Source: Bog-532 sp963775825 (lineage in GTDB: Bacteria; Actinomycetota; Actinomycetes; Streptosporangiales; Streptosporangiaceae). Taken from it: a DNA stretch of 64,000 bases. Location of the stretch: the NCBI GenBank assembly GCA_963775825.1, contig CAVZKY010000083.1, forward strand, positions 16,595-80,594. The letters run 5' to 3'. Shown here in pieces: positions 34,126-43,656 of the stretch. Below the pieces are notes generated by a model. It had not been told where the DNA came from and did not search any database. It saw nothing but the letters and a program-made list of their open reading frames with translations. Position 1 is the first letter of the stretch. The number at the start of each line of letters is the position of its first letter. Position numbers and translations under genes: made by a program.

Positions 34126-34341
34126 ATGGCGGCGTCGGGGAGCGGGGCGGAGGCTCCGGGCCGGGTTGAGGCCGCGGTAGCGGCCGGCACCCCGGCCGGT
34201 GGCTTCTTCAGCCACTGGGAGCCGCGGGCCCTGGTGCACAAGTACTTCGGCGACCCGGCCCATACGTACAACTTCGGCCCCTACACGGTGATGGTGTGGA
34301 ACCGGAACCTGCTGCCCGAGATCCCGGGGAACCCGCAGTGA
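34126..34341 (+). CDS. Orphan tail-domain protein, related to the C-termini of the neighbouring membrane proteins
   Basis: 71 residues. The first ~25 are low complexity. The rest, with YFGDPAHTYNFGPYTVMVW, aligns with the last ~45 residues of the membrane protein at 38641-40308 (TFGAPARTYQLGPYTVLVW) and less well with the one ending at 37611. It is therefore either the remnant of a third paralogue or a free-standing form of that soluble domain. Its stop overlaps the next start (GTGA), which suggests it is still translated. Confidence 0.6.
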   Translation: MAASGSGAEAPGRVEAAVAAGTPAGGFFSHWEPRALVHKYFGDPAHTYNFGPYTVMVWNRNLLPEIPGNPQ

Positions 34342-35945
34342 GCCTCCGCGGGGACCGGGAAACGACGGCGACGCCGGGCGCTGAGAGCCCCGAGGCTGCG
34401 GCCCGGGTGACGGCGGGCTCCCCGGTGCCTCGCCGGCCCTGGTGGATCTGGGCCGTCCCGTTCGGGGTGCTGCTCGCCGTGCTGTGTGCGCGCAGCCGGT
34501 TCCTGTTCAGCCAGAAGTTCTACGAGCAGGGTGACGCCGGCGCGAACTCGATCCTGATCCAGCAGGCGATGCACTTCACGCTGCTGGTCGGCAACTACTC
34601 CCGGGAGCACTTCAGCCACCCGGGGCCGGCCTACATGTACGTGCAGGCCTTCGGGCAGTGGATCTTCTTCTACGGCCTGCATCTCGTGCCGGCCGCCTGG
34701 AACGCGCACCTGCTCGCGGTCTTCGTGCTCAACAGCGCGATCCTGGCCCTGGCCGTGCTCATCGTCTACGGCTGGGCGCGCTCGCTGCGGGCCGCCGCCG
34801 GGTGCTTCGCGGTCATCCTCATCTTCGGCGCCGCGCACCCGTCCGCGGTCAACTCCGACTGGATGCCGTACCTGTACGTGGCCATGTACTGCGTGTTTCT
34901 GATCGCAGCCGCGTCCGTCGCGGCTGGCCAGCTCCGGGACCTGTGGATCTTCGCGTTCACCGGCTGGTTCCTCATCCACGGGCACGCCTGCTTCCTGTTC
35001 ATCGTCCCGGTCATCACCGCGGCTGTCGTGCTCGCGCTGGCCTGGGCGCACCGGCGTACCCCGGTGGCGTCGCTGCGGCGCTTCGCCCGCCGGCGCGGGG
35101 CGTGGGTCCCGGTGGTCGCCATCAGCGCCCTGTTCGCGCTGCCGATCGTGGTGAACCTGGTGCTGCACTGGCCGGGTGACTTCGGCAAATACTTCGCCTA
35201 CAGCAATTCGTCGCAGGCCGGCGGCCACAGCGCCCGCCAGGTCGTGCGCTACGTGCTGTGGTTCTGGTGGCCGCACACGCACTCCTCGATGGCGGTGCTG
35301 CTGCTCGCGGTGCTGCTGGTGAATGGGGCCGCGCTCGCGGTGGCCCTGGGGCTCAGCCGCGGCGGGCTGCGCCGGTTCCTGCTCATGCTGCTCGGCGTGA
35401 ACGCGGTGTCGTCGGCGGCGATCCTGGCCTACGCCGCGGCCGGTATCGACAACCTGAACCAGTACTACATCGCCTACTTTTACTGGTCGGCTCCGCTGCT
35501 GGCGCTGCTCGTCATCGCGGCCGGGATCAGCCAGGCGGTCACCTTCCGCGCGGCTGGGCTGCTGGTCGCGGCCGGGACCGTCGCCGCGCTCGTCGTGTTC
35601 GCGCTGGCCCCCGGGATGCCCACCAGCACCCATGACGCCGACGCCGGGCTGCCGCACGCGGTGGCCGCCCTCGCCGCCCGGGCCCACGGCCGCGAGATCG
35701 TGCTGTCCATCGCCCACCCAGCCTGGGTCGACACCACCGGTTTCCTCGTCCAGGCCGAACGGACCCACGTCCGGGCCTGCGTGAACTCGGCCTACTGGAC
35801 GTTCATGATGACCAGCCAGTTCATCTGCACGCCGGAGCAGGCGGCGGATGGCGTTCCGTTCCGTTTCTACTCCCCGCGAGCGCCTGCGTCCACGCCGGTG
35901 ATCGTGCGCTTCGGCCACTCCGACGCCGTCGCGGGGAACCAGTGA
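34338..35945 (+). CDS. Large multi-pass membrane protein of the glycan cluster
   Basis: 535 residues from GTG 34338, fixed by the GTGA overlap with the previous stop. About ten membrane helices; an early external loop reads FSQKFYEQGDAGANSILIQQA with acidic residues where GT-C glycosyltransferases keep their catalytic Asp. A soluble C-terminal segment of ~100 residues follows. No family recognised. By context it may be a lipid-linked sugar transferase or polymer assembly factor; this is inference. The next gene overlaps its stop at 35942. Confidence 0.72.
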   Translation: MSLRGDRETTATPGAESPEAAARVTAGSPVPRRPWWIWAVPFGVLLAVLCARSRFLFSQKFYEQGDAGANSILIQQAMHFTLLVGNYSREHFSHPGPAYMYVQAFGQWIFFYGLHLVPAAWNAHLLAVFVLNSAILALAVLIVYGWARSLRAAAGCFAVILIFGAAHPSAVNSDWMPYLYVAMYCVFLIAAASVAAGQLRDLWIFAFTGWFLIHGHACFLFIVPVITAAVVLALAWAHRRTPVASLRRFARRRGAWVPVVAISALFALPIVVNLVLHWPGDFGKYFAYSNSSQAGGHSARQVVRYVLWFWWPHTHSSMAVLLLAVLLVNGAALAVALGLSRGGLRRFLLMLLGVNAVSSAAILAYAAAGIDNLNQYYIAYFYWSAPLLALLVIAAGISQAVTFRAAGLLVAAGTVAALVVFALAPGMPTSTHDADAGLPHAVAALAARAHGREIVLSIAHPAWVDTTGFLVQAERTHVRACVNSAYWTFMMTSQFICTPEQAADGVPFRFYSPRAPASTPVIVRFGHSDAVAGNQ

Positions 35946-36057
35946 CTGACCGGGTGACGCCACCCGGCCGGACGGGGGCGACCGGGTTACGGGACCAGCC
36001 GGGTGGCGCCGCTCCCGGACCCCAGTCCTGCGCGGGGCCGGGTGGACGGCGGGGATC

Positions 36058-37611
36058 GTGCTGGCCGCCGCCGCGGCGTTCCTGTGCTACCTGCGGGTGT
36101 CCCGGGGGACAGCGGTTGGCTCCGACGGCGGGTCGATCTCCCTGCAGGCCTGGGACATGCTGCACGGCAACGTGCTGCTGCACGGCTGGACCACCTCGGA
36201 CGTGTCGTTCTACCCGACCGAGCTGGTCCAGTACGTCCTGATCGAGGCCGTGCGCGGGCTTGGCCCGGACGTCGTGCACGTCGCCGGGGCGATGACCTAC
36301 ACGCTGCTGGTCCTGCTGGCCGCCTGGCTGGCCAAGGGCGGGGCCACCGGCCGGCCGGGCTTCACCCGGGCCGCTCTCGCGGTGGTCATCATGCTGGCCC
36401 CGGCGCCCGGTGCGGGGCCCACGCTGCTGCTGAGCCCAGATCACTTCGGCAGCGCCGTGCCCGTACTGCTGGCCTGGCTGGCCGTGGACCGGCTGCCGGC
36501 GCGCGGTCCGCGCTGGGCCCGCTGGGGCACGCCGGTCATCGTGGCCCTGGTGCTGGCCTGGGGCCAGCTCGCCGACGGCCTCGTTCTGCTCACCGGCGTC
36601 ATCCCGATGATCATCGTGTGCGGCCTGCGGGCCGGCCTGAAAGCGTGGCGGTACACAGGCCGGGAGCGGGGGAGCGGCCCGCCGTGGGCGGAGGTCTCAC
36701 TGGCGGCCGCGGCGATCGTGTCCGTCGGGCTGGCCCGGGCTGCCGCGGCGCTGATCCGCCTGGGCGGGGGCTTCGCGCTGAAGCCGGTGGTGACGACGTT
36801 CGCCGGCCTGGCCACCCTGCCGGACCACCTGAAGCTCACCGCCGAGGGGCTGCTGGCCATCTTCGGCGCCGACTTCTTCTCCGGCCCGCTGTCCCGCCCC
36901 GCGCTGGCCTTCGCCGTGCTGCACCTGATCGCGGTGGCCGCCGTGGCCCTGGCCTTCCTGGTCGCCCTGGGCCGCCTCGGCCGCGGCGACGAACTGGCCG
37001 TCCCGGGGCTGGCCGTCGCGATCGCCGGAAACATCGCGGCTTATGTGCCGTCCATGCTTGTCCAGGACCTGCGCAGCACGCGGGAGATCTCGGCCGTCCT
37101 GCCGTTCGCCGCGGTCCTGGCCGGGCGGCTGCTGGGCGACCGCATGCTGGACGGGCCGCTGCGGCGATTCCGGCTCACCGCCGCGCTCGCGGTGCTGGGG
37201 CTCGTCTTCGCCGCCGCGCTCGGGTACGGCGCCGCCCAGCCGGCCCAGCCTGCGCAAAACCAGTCTCTCGCGGCCTGGCTGGCGGCCCGGCACCTGAGCG
37301 GTGGCCTGTCCGTGGATTACGGGGTGGCGAACAGCACCACGCTGGACAGCGGCGGCCGGGTCACGGTCCGGCAGATCGCGCTGAGTAACGGGGCGCTGGC
37401 CCGGCCCACGCCCCGGGAGACCAAGGCCAGCTGGTACGACCCTGCTGACAACCACGCCGGCTTCATCGTGGCCAGCGACGCGAAACCGGGGGACTTGAGC
37501 GGCGTTCGGGCCGCCGCCGTCCGGACGTTCGGGCCACCGGCGCGGGTCCTGCACCCGGCGGGCTACATCGTCTTGATATGGCACACGAATCTGCTGGCTG
37601 ACGTTCGGTAG
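36058..37611 (+). CDS. Multi-pass membrane protein, paralogue of the protein at 38641 (start region damaged)
   Basis: 517 residues as an open frame from GTG 36058, with about ten helices. The early loop GSDGGSISLQAWDMLHGN and the tail RTFGPPARVLHPAGYIVLIW parallel the protein at 38641-40308. A GTG at 35942 overlapping the previous stop (GTGA) is the natural start by context. Its frame ends at 36241 and would join this one after a slip between 35942 and about 36050. So the first helix is present but the start is probably frameshifted. Confidence 0.72.
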   Translation: MLAAAAAFLCYLRVSRGTAVGSDGGSISLQAWDMLHGNVLLHGWTTSDVSFYPTELVQYVLIEAVRGLGPDVVHVAGAMTYTLLVLLAAWLAKGGATGRPGFTRAALAVVIMLAPAPGAGPTLLLSPDHFGSAVPVLLAWLAVDRLPARGPRWARWGTPVIVALVLAWGQLADGLVLLTGVIPMIIVCGLRAGLKAWRYTGRERGSGPPWAEVSLAAAAIVSVGLARAAAALIRLGGGFALKPVVTTFAGLATLPDHLKLTAEGLLAIFGADFFSGPLSRPALAFAVLHLIAVAAVALAFLVALGRLGRGDELAVPGLAVAIAGNIAAYVPSMLVQDLRSTREISAVLPFAAVLAGRLLGDRMLDGPLRRFRLTAALAVLGLVFAAALGYGAAQPAQPAQNQSLAAWLAARHLSGGLSVDYGVANSTTLDSGGRVTVRQIALSNGALARPTPRETKASWYDPADNHAGFIVASDAKPGDLSGVRAAAVRTFGPPARVLHPAGYIVLIWHTNLLADVR

Positions 37612-37668
37612 TCCCCCGGTCCCAGTAGGCTGGCGGCGCTCTCATCGTCCATCCTGAGGTCCTCACAC

Positions 37669-38625
37669 ATGCGACGCGTCGTTGCGCTCTTCGTCATTTC
37701 CCTATTCGCCGGGCTGGCTCTGGCTGCCTGTAGCTCGTCTGCTGCGCCTACCCCGAATGCTTCGGTTACCGCCAAGGGCTCCTTCGGCTCCTCGCCGTCG
37801 ATCACGATCCCGAAGCAGAAGCCGACTGGCACCCTCGCGGTCAAAACCCTGATTGAGGGTAACGGCCCGACGATCACGAAATCGGACTTGTTCCTGTCGA
37901 ACTTCACCATCTACGTGTGGAGTGGCACCACGAACAAGCTGCTTGACTCGACCTACTCCAGCTCGCCCCAGGTCCTCCCGGCCTCGCTGCTGCCCGGCAT
38001 CCAGAGCGCCGTGACGGGCAAGAAGGTCGGCAGCCGGATCCTGGTGGTCGTCCCGCCCAAGGAGGGTTACGGCACGAGCGGGAACTCCCAGCTCGGTGTG
38101 ACGGGCAGCGACACGCTGGTGTTCGTCATGGATCTGATCCAGAAATACTCATCTGGCACGGTATCGGCGTCCGGCACCAAGGTGTCCGGCGGCGGCGGCG
38201 ACCTGCCGGCCGTGAGCGCGGCCCAGGGCAGCGCACCCAAGGTGACGATCCCCAAGGGCGTCACGCCGCCCACGACGCTGGTGACCAAGACCCTGATCAA
38301 GGGCTCCGGGCCGGTCGTCACCAAGGGCCAGTTTGTGGTCGCCCAGTACACCGGCGTGAACTGGCGCACCGGCAGCGTCTTCGACTCCTCCTGGCAGCGG
38401 AGCCTGCCCTACAGCTTCAAGATCGGGGCCACTCCCAGCCAGGTCATCCCCGGCTGGGACCAGGGCCTGGTCGGCCAGACCGTGGGCAGCCGGGTGCTGC
38501 TGGTCGTCCCGCCGAAGGACGCCTACGGCAGCGCCGGGCAGTCCCAGGCCGGCATCAAGGGCACCGACACGCTCGTTTTCGTCGTCGACATCATCAGCGC
38601 CGTGAGTTCCGGCTCGGCGAGCTGA
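37669..38625 (+). CDS. FKBP-type peptidyl-prolyl isomerase lipoprotein with two FKBP domains
   Basis: 318 residues. A lipoprotein signal (LFAGLALAAC) places the lipidated Cys at 21, so the protein sits on the outer face of the membrane. Two FKBP domains follow (about 50-165 and 190-312), each with a VxxxVPPKxGYG/AYG-type block; the second is the more canonical (FVVAQYTGVNWRTGSVFDSS). FKBP genes are commonly found between pafA and pafBC in actinomycetes, so this gene likely marks the ancestral interval. Substrates are exported proteins. Confidence 0.9.
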   Translation: MRRVVALFVISLFAGLALAACSSSAAPTPNASVTAKGSFGSSPSITIPKQKPTGTLAVKTLIEGNGPTITKSDLFLSNFTIYVWSGTTNKLLDSTYSSSPQVLPASLLPGIQSAVTGKKVGSRILVVVPPKEGYGTSGNSQLGVTGSDTLVFVMDLIQKYSSGTVSASGTKVSGGGGDLPAVSAAQGSAPKVTIPKGVTPPTTLVTKTLIKGSGPVVTKGQFVVAQYTGVNWRTGSVFDSSWQRSLPYSFKIGATPSQVIPGWDQGLVGQTVGSRVLLVVPPKDAYGSAGQSQAGIKGTDTLVFVVDIISAVSSGSAS

Positions 38626-38640
38626 TCTGAAAAGGTAACC

Positions 38641-40308
38641 ATGGCAGGTCCCGTGCGGGGGGTGGCAGGAGCTGCCGGGGCAGACGTCGCCGGCCGGGCA
38701 GGCGCGGTCACACCGCATCCTGCCCGGCGCCAGCGCTGGGCCTGGGGGGCCGGGTTCGCCGTCGCCGGGCTCGCCCTGTTCGCCGCCTACATCCGGCTGT
38801 CCGCCAGCTACCCGGTGAACTCGGACGGGGCGAACATCGTCCTGATGGCCTGGGACATGCTGCACGGCAACCTGGTGCTGCACAACTGGTGGATGTCGGA
38901 CGTGTCCTTCTACACGACCGAGCTGCCCGAGTACATGCTGATCGACGCGATCCGCGGGCTCAGCCCGGACGTGACCCACATCGCGGCCGCGCTGACCTAC
39001 ACGCTGGCCGTCGTCCTCGCCGCGCTGCTGGCCAAAGGCCGGGCCAGCTCCCGCGAGGGCCTGGCCCGTGTCCTGCTTTCCGGCGGCATCATGTTGGCTC
39101 CGCAGCTGGGCGTGGGCATCTTCGTGCTGCTGCTGTCGGTCGGGCACATCGGCACCGCCGTGCCCGCCCTGGCCGTGTGGCTGCTGCTGGATCTGAGCCC
39201 CCGCCGCTGGTACATCCCGGTCATCGCCGGGGTCATGCTGGGCTGGGCGATGATTGCCGATTCGCTGGTGCTCGTGGTGGCGATCGCGCCGCTGGTCATC
39301 GTGGGCGTGTCCCGCGCGGTGCCGCTGCTGGCCACGGGCCGGCCCGGCAGCGGTACGGCGCCGCGGCTGCGGTCCGCCTGGTACGAGCTGTCCCTGGCCG
39401 CCGCGGCGGCCGCCGCCTGGGGAGCCTCCTGGCTGGCCGAAAAAGCGATCCGCGCGCTCGCCGGGTACACGCTGCACGCGGTCCCGTTCAGCCTGGTCAC
39501 CCCGGCCCACCTGGGCGTGCACGCCGCGACCACGGGCGACAGCCTGCTGGCACTGTTCGGCGCCAACTTCGGCGGCCTGCACTCCGGCGTGGCCGTCGCG
39601 TTCGCCGTGCTGCACCTGGCCGGTCTGGCCCTCGTGGCCTGGGTGCTGGCCCGTGTGCTCCGCCGGTACGCCCAGGCCGGCCTGGTCGATCAGCTGCTCA
39701 CGGTCGCCATCATCATCAACCTCGCCATCTACCTGTTCAGCAGCTTTTCCTCCGGTGTGCTGAACGGCCGGGAGATCGCGCTGATCCTGCCGTTCGGGGC
39801 GGCCCTGGCCGGGCGGAGCCTCGGTCCGGTCCTGGCCCAGGCACGCCCGGCCCCGCGGGCCGCCCGGCTCACCCTGGTGCTGCTGGCCGTGCTGGCTGGC
39901 TACGTCGCCTGCCTGGGTTACGAGCTGGCCCAGCCGGTGTCCCCGGCGGCCAACGCCCGGCTCGCGTCCTGGCTGCAGGACCACCACCTCGACCACGGGC
40001 TGAGCGGGTACTGGCAGGCCAGCGTGGTGACGATCGACAGCGGCGGCAAGGTCACGATCCGCGCGGTGACCGATCTGGGCGGCGGGATCGTGCCTTACCG
40101 GTGGGAAGCCAAGAGCACCTGGTACAGCCCCGGCCGCCAGTACGCCAACTTCGTCGTGCTGCAGAACCAGCGCGGCTACTTCAACTACTGGTATCCCCCC
40201 AGTCAGGTCAGTGCCACCTTCGGCGCCCCGGCCCGCACGTACCAGCTGGGGCCCTACACGGTGCTGGTCTGGACGCACAACCTGATGCCGGCCCTGCACC
40301 GCTCGTAG
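38641..40308 (+). CDS. Multi-pass membrane protein with conserved C-terminal tail domain
   Basis: 555 residues, about eleven helices. The first external loop has NSDGANIVLMAWDMLHGN, with an Asp placed as in GT-C transferases, followed by NWWMSDVSFYTTELPEYM. The soluble tail (about 440-555) ends TFGAPARTYQLGPYTVLVW. It is a paralogue of the protein ending at 37611 and its tail matches the orphan protein at 34126. It begins 15 bases after the FKBP gene. Confidence 0.75.
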   Translation: MAGPVRGVAGAAGADVAGRAGAVTPHPARRQRWAWGAGFAVAGLALFAAYIRLSASYPVNSDGANIVLMAWDMLHGNLVLHNWWMSDVSFYTTELPEYMLIDAIRGLSPDVTHIAAALTYTLAVVLAALLAKGRASSREGLARVLLSGGIMLAPQLGVGIFVLLLSVGHIGTAVPALAVWLLLDLSPRRWYIPVIAGVMLGWAMIADSLVLVVAIAPLVIVGVSRAVPLLATGRPGSGTAPRLRSAWYELSLAAAAAAAWGASWLAEKAIRALAGYTLHAVPFSLVTPAHLGVHAATTGDSLLALFGANFGGLHSGVAVAFAVLHLAGLALVAWVLARVLRRYAQAGLVDQLLTVAIIINLAIYLFSSFSSGVLNGREIALILPFGAALAGRSLGPVLAQARPAPRAARLTLVLLAVLAGYVACLGYELAQPVSPAANARLASWLQDHHLDHGLSGYWQASVVTIDSGGKVTIRAVTDLGGGIVPYRWEAKSTWYSPGRQYANFVVLQNQRGYFNYWYPPSQVSATFGAPARTYQLGPYTVLVWTHNLMPALHRS

Positions 40309-40332
40309 GCCGTGCGCACGGGCACGGCGCGG

Positions 40333-41607
40333 TTACGAGATCTGGGTCCGGTACAGGGCGACCAGGATGACCAAGGGCGCGGCGCACGCGGCAAAGGCCG
40401 CCAGCCGCCGCCGCGGCACCCCGAACAGGACGAGCACCGCGAGCAGGTACACCTCGACAAACGACCGCAGGTCGGCGTAGCCGTCCCAGTTCGTGGGAGC
40501 CAGGCAGAAGATCTCGACGATGTACAGCACGAAGGCGAGCCGCTCGTACACCGGGATCGTGGTGGCCCGCAGGGACGTCAGCGCGGCCACCGCGAACAGC
40601 ACGAGCATGGCGAACTCGATGTCCCAGATGATCACCGCACCTGGGGCGCCCGCCACTGACGTGGTCGGATGCGCGTAGTTGAGCACCACCGCATGCACGG
40701 CCGCACCGATCGGCAGCCCGACGTTCTTGCCGCCGTCGGCCAGGATCGGGAAGACGCCGACGGCGACCTTCACCACCACTTCCCAGCCCGCGAACACCAC
40801 GATCGGCACCAGCCAGGCCAGGTCCGCGGAGCCGGGCCGATCCCGGCGGCGGGCGATCTGGATGACCCGGACGATGCCGAGCGCGACCGGGGCAACCAGC
40901 ACGGTCTCCCGGGTCAGGACGCCGTAGCTGAATGCCGCCGCCGCCAGCAGCGGATGCCTCTTGCGGTAGGCCAGCACCCCCACGATCAGGCACAGCGCGC
41001 CCAGCGGCTCGGTGAGGTCGCGGGACAGGCTGTCCATCAGGCCGAAGTAGCCGACCAGCAGCAGGCCCCAGATCGCGGGCCGGCCGGCCTCCCGGGCCAG
41101 CAGGCCGCCCAGGTAGCCGAGCCCGCCGAGCGCGGCGACGTTGATCGCGACCAGCGCGTAGGGCACCGCGGTGTAATGGCCGAGCGAGACCAGCCAGGCC
41201 AGCGCGGAGTAGCCGATCCGCATGAACCGGTACGGCGCGTCCATGGTGATGCCGAACGCCGTCTTGTGCAGGTTCGCCGGATCCAGTGCCAGCCGGTAGT
41301 AGAACTGGCCGTCGTAGCCGGTCGAGCGCGGGTCGACGAATACCCCGTGCGGGACCCGGGCCGGGTTGCCGTATACGGTGCCGATCCGCAGCAGCTCGGT
41401 GATGTCGCCGTGGTCGAGCAGCATCAGCCGGCCGTCGATCGCGGCGAACGCGGCCACGAGGGCGATCAGCCCGGGAACGCCCGCCCGGTCCGTCGCGGCC
41501 CGCAGCCGGCTCCGCCAGCCCGGCGCCGGAAGGCTTGGCGTCTCGGCCGTGCCTGCCGAATCCGGCCGATCCCGCCCGGCTGCGTCACCCGCTGTGGTTG
41601 ACGCCAC
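40333..41607 (-). CDS. Multi-pass membrane protein (GT-C-like, YDGQFYY type)
   Basis: 424 residues with about ten helices. The first loop carries FVDPRSTGYDGQFYYRLALDP, a motif seen in a group of bacterial membrane proteins linked to cell-envelope glycans. Other conserved-looking segments are LSRDLTEPLGALCL and SYGVLTRETVLVAPVA. No soluble tail. It faces the rightward cluster, converging with the gene ending at 40308, and probably belongs to the same pathway. Function unproven. Confidence 0.75.
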   Translation of the reverse strand: MASTTAGDAAGRDRPDSAGTAETPSLPAPGWRSRLRAATDRAGVPGLIALVAAFAAIDGRLMLLDHGDITELLRIGTVYGNPARVPHGVFVDPRSTGYDGQFYYRLALDPANLHKTAFGITMDAPYRFMRIGYSALAWLVSLGHYTAVPYALVAINVAALGGLGYLGGLLAREAGRPAIWGLLLVGYFGLMDSLSRDLTEPLGALCLIVGVLAYRKRHPLLAAAAFSYGVLTRETVLVAPVALGIVRVIQIARRRDRPGSADLAWLVPIVVFAGWEVVVKVAVGVFPILADGGKNVGLPIGAAVHAVVLNYAHPTTSVAGAPGAVIIWDIEFAMLVLFAVAALTSLRATTIPVYERLAFVLYIVEIFCLAPTNWDGYADLRSFVEVYLLAVLVLFGVPRRRLAAFAACAAPLVILVALYRTQIS

Positions 41608-41740
41608 GTTCCACCAGTTGCCTCCAGCTCTGCGTGCCGCCTCGGCTGCGCCCGTTACTGACGGTACCGGGGCCGCCGCCCGGGCACCGGACCCGGGCTG
41701 CGATCGCCGGGCAACGTGGTGTGCTCATGCCTGCGTTCAG

Positions 41741-41777
41741 CCGGGGGTAAGCCCGCTGCGCGCGGGCTCACCCCCGG
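41741..41777 (-). terminator. Strong hairpin downstream of the DoxX-like gene
   Basis: CCGGGGGT-A-AGCCCGC pairs with GCGGGCT-C-ACCCCCGG, 15 base pairs with one A/C mismatch and a five-base loop. It lies 14 bases past the stop of the leftward DoxX-like gene. No T-run follows, as usual for actinomycete terminators. Confidence 0.6.
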
Positions 41778-41791
41778 CCCGGTCACGCAGG

Positions 41792-42214
41792 TCAGTCGCT
41801 GTCCGTCAGGTCGTCGAGGACGAGGCCGAGCCCAATGCCCAGCATCCACACGTCCTTGGCGAGCGGGATGCCCTGCTGAGTCGGCAGCGGGCTGCCTTCC
41901 TTCCTCATCCCAGGCGTTCGGGCGTACAGCCCGAGCAGCCCACCGGAGAACACGGCCAGGCCCGCCCCGGCCAGCGCCGACGGCACCACGGGCAGCAGCA
42001 GCGCCGCGCCGAGCGCGATCTCGGTGCCGCCCAGCAGCTTGACGAAGTCCCCCGGCTTCAGCTTGGCCAGGAACGGATACGTGCCGACCGCGAACCCGTG
42101 CAGCTGAGCGGCGGTCTCCTCGTCGGCGTTCAGCTTGCCGATGCCGGAGTTCAGAATGAACGCGCCCGTCGCTATGCGCTGCGGCAGGTGGCGGAGCTTC
42201 ACTGGAAGTGCCAT
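41792..42214 (-). CDS. DoxX-like small membrane protein
   Basis: 140 residues with three or four hydrophobic helices: GGTEIALGAALLLPVVPS, AGLAVFSGGLLGLYA and DVWMLGIGLGLVLDD. The arrangement (conserved GK/N near the first helix, two central helices, a final amphipathic one) resembles DoxX/DoxD-type proteins. No substrate can be named. It lies 19 bases downstream of the broken DUF3866 gene on the same strand. Confidence 0.7.
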   Translation of the reverse strand: MALPVKLRHLPQRIATGAFILNSGIGKLNADEETAAQLHGFAVGTYPFLAKLKPGDFVKLLGGTEIALGAALLLPVVPSALAGAGLAVFSGGLLGLYARTPGMRKEGSPLPTQQGIPLAKDVWMLGIGLGLVLDDLTDSD

Positions 42215-42233
42215 GCCTTCCCTCCCGATAGGT

Positions 42234-43513
42234 TTATGAGAAGGGCTTCATTGTGGCACCTTGCAGCAGTGACGCTGCGTACCGCCCGGCCGCGGCGGCG
42301 GTGAGGAAGTAGGCCCGGTCCTCGGCCAGGCCGCGGCCCATGGTGGACAGCGGCGCCGGGCACCGGGCCAGGGCCTCGTCCAGGCCGGCCACGGGCACCC
42401 GGACCAGCGCGTGCCGCACCCCGAGCGGCTCTGCCTGGGTGGCGATCTGCGCCCCGAACTCGCCCGGCAGCTCCGGCACCACCACCGCCGCGGGGGCCAG
42501 TGCCACCCGGCCGTAGGAGGTCAGGCTGTGGTGGGACACGCCCCGGTGCCGCTCCCGCGGGTCGGCCTCGCTGACCCGCAGCGCGGCTACCGGCCGGCCC
42601 CCCAGCGCGGCCACCGCGTTGATGGCCTCCCCGGCGGCCACGCCGGAGAACCCCCACCGGGTCCCGGTGCCGAGGTTGCCCGGCCCCTGCGCCACCACGG
42701 CCACGTCCGCGCCCAGCACGTGCCGTGCCGCCAGCAGGCCGGTGTGCAGCGTCACCGCCTCCAGGTCCCCGCCGAACGCCTGGCCCACGGTGACCGTCCC
42801 GGCCAGCCAGCCTGCTTCCCGCAGCGTGGCGCAGGTCCGGGAGAACCACGCGGGCAGCGCCCCGCCGTCGGTCATCACGTAGACCACGCGGAGGCCGCCG
42901 GGGGAGGCCGGGAGCGCGCCGCTCTGGACAGGCTCATCCGCGGTTGCGCCGCCGCTCCGGGCGGCGGAGCCCCCTGGGCGGGTGGGCCCTCCGGCCGGTA
43001 TTCTTCAGCAGCGTCTTGTTCAGCGGCGTCATAGAGGCCAGCGAGTACCGGCGCCAGCGCGGAGTGCAGGTCGGCCACCACCACCGGCATCCCGGCGACG
43101 TCGGCCGCGTCGCGCAGCGTCTCGTGGTACGGCGAGCCTTGCTCGTCGGCGCCCAGCACGATCGCCTGCAGCGGGGTGTACCGGGCCTTGACCAGGTGGC
43201 CGGGCCCGGAACGGTCCGGCGGCAGGCGGTCCGGCACCGCGGCCACCAGCGCGTACCCGCCGGTCCCCAGCCGCAGGTCCAGCGCGGTCGTGTTGAGCAG
43301 CACGCGGTCGCCCGGCCCGGGCCGCCCGGTCAGCGCCGGGTAGGCCAGCGCGCGTACCAGTTCCGGGGCTTGGTCCGGGGCTTGGTCCGGGGCAGGCCCG
43401 GGCACCTCCCCGTCCGCCGGGCCAGCTACCGCACCGACCGTCACCTCCAGCTCCACCGCCCCGGGCCATTCCCGGCGCACCCGCACGACCGTGCCGTTCC
43501 GCCACGTGATCAC
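42234..43513 (-). pseudogene. DUF3866 family protein, split by a frameshift
   Basis: The N-terminal half, from GTG 43513 (VITWRNGTVVRVRREWPGAV), contains RALAYPALTGRPGPGDRVLL, LGTGGYALV and GMPVVVADLHSAL. The C-terminal half reads VVYVMTDGGALPAWFSRT, FGGDLEAVTLHTGLLA, QGPGNLGTGTRWGFSG and STMGRGLAEDRAYFL. Together they match full-length DUF3866, found throughout Actinomycetota. They are in different frames; the change falls between about 42900 and 43030, in the Pro/Ala/Gly-rich linker, where the first frame closes at 42875. Each half alone is incomplete. Confidence 0.8.
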
Positions 43514-43656
43514 TTCGGCAGGGTAGCGGCACAGGCCGGGTGGCAGAAACCGGCCCGGGAAGCTTGCCGGGCAGCCGCAGAAACCCGTACGGGGAATAGG
43601 CGACCGCATCCGCCGCGGTAGGCGAGAATGTAGGCGGACTGGGGAAGAGGGGTGCC

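Noticed and set aside
38149..40299. Leftward 716-residue frame opposite the membrane protein
   Set aside because: Antisense shadow of the gene at 38641-40308; composition is His/Gln/Arg/Gly-rich with no domains.
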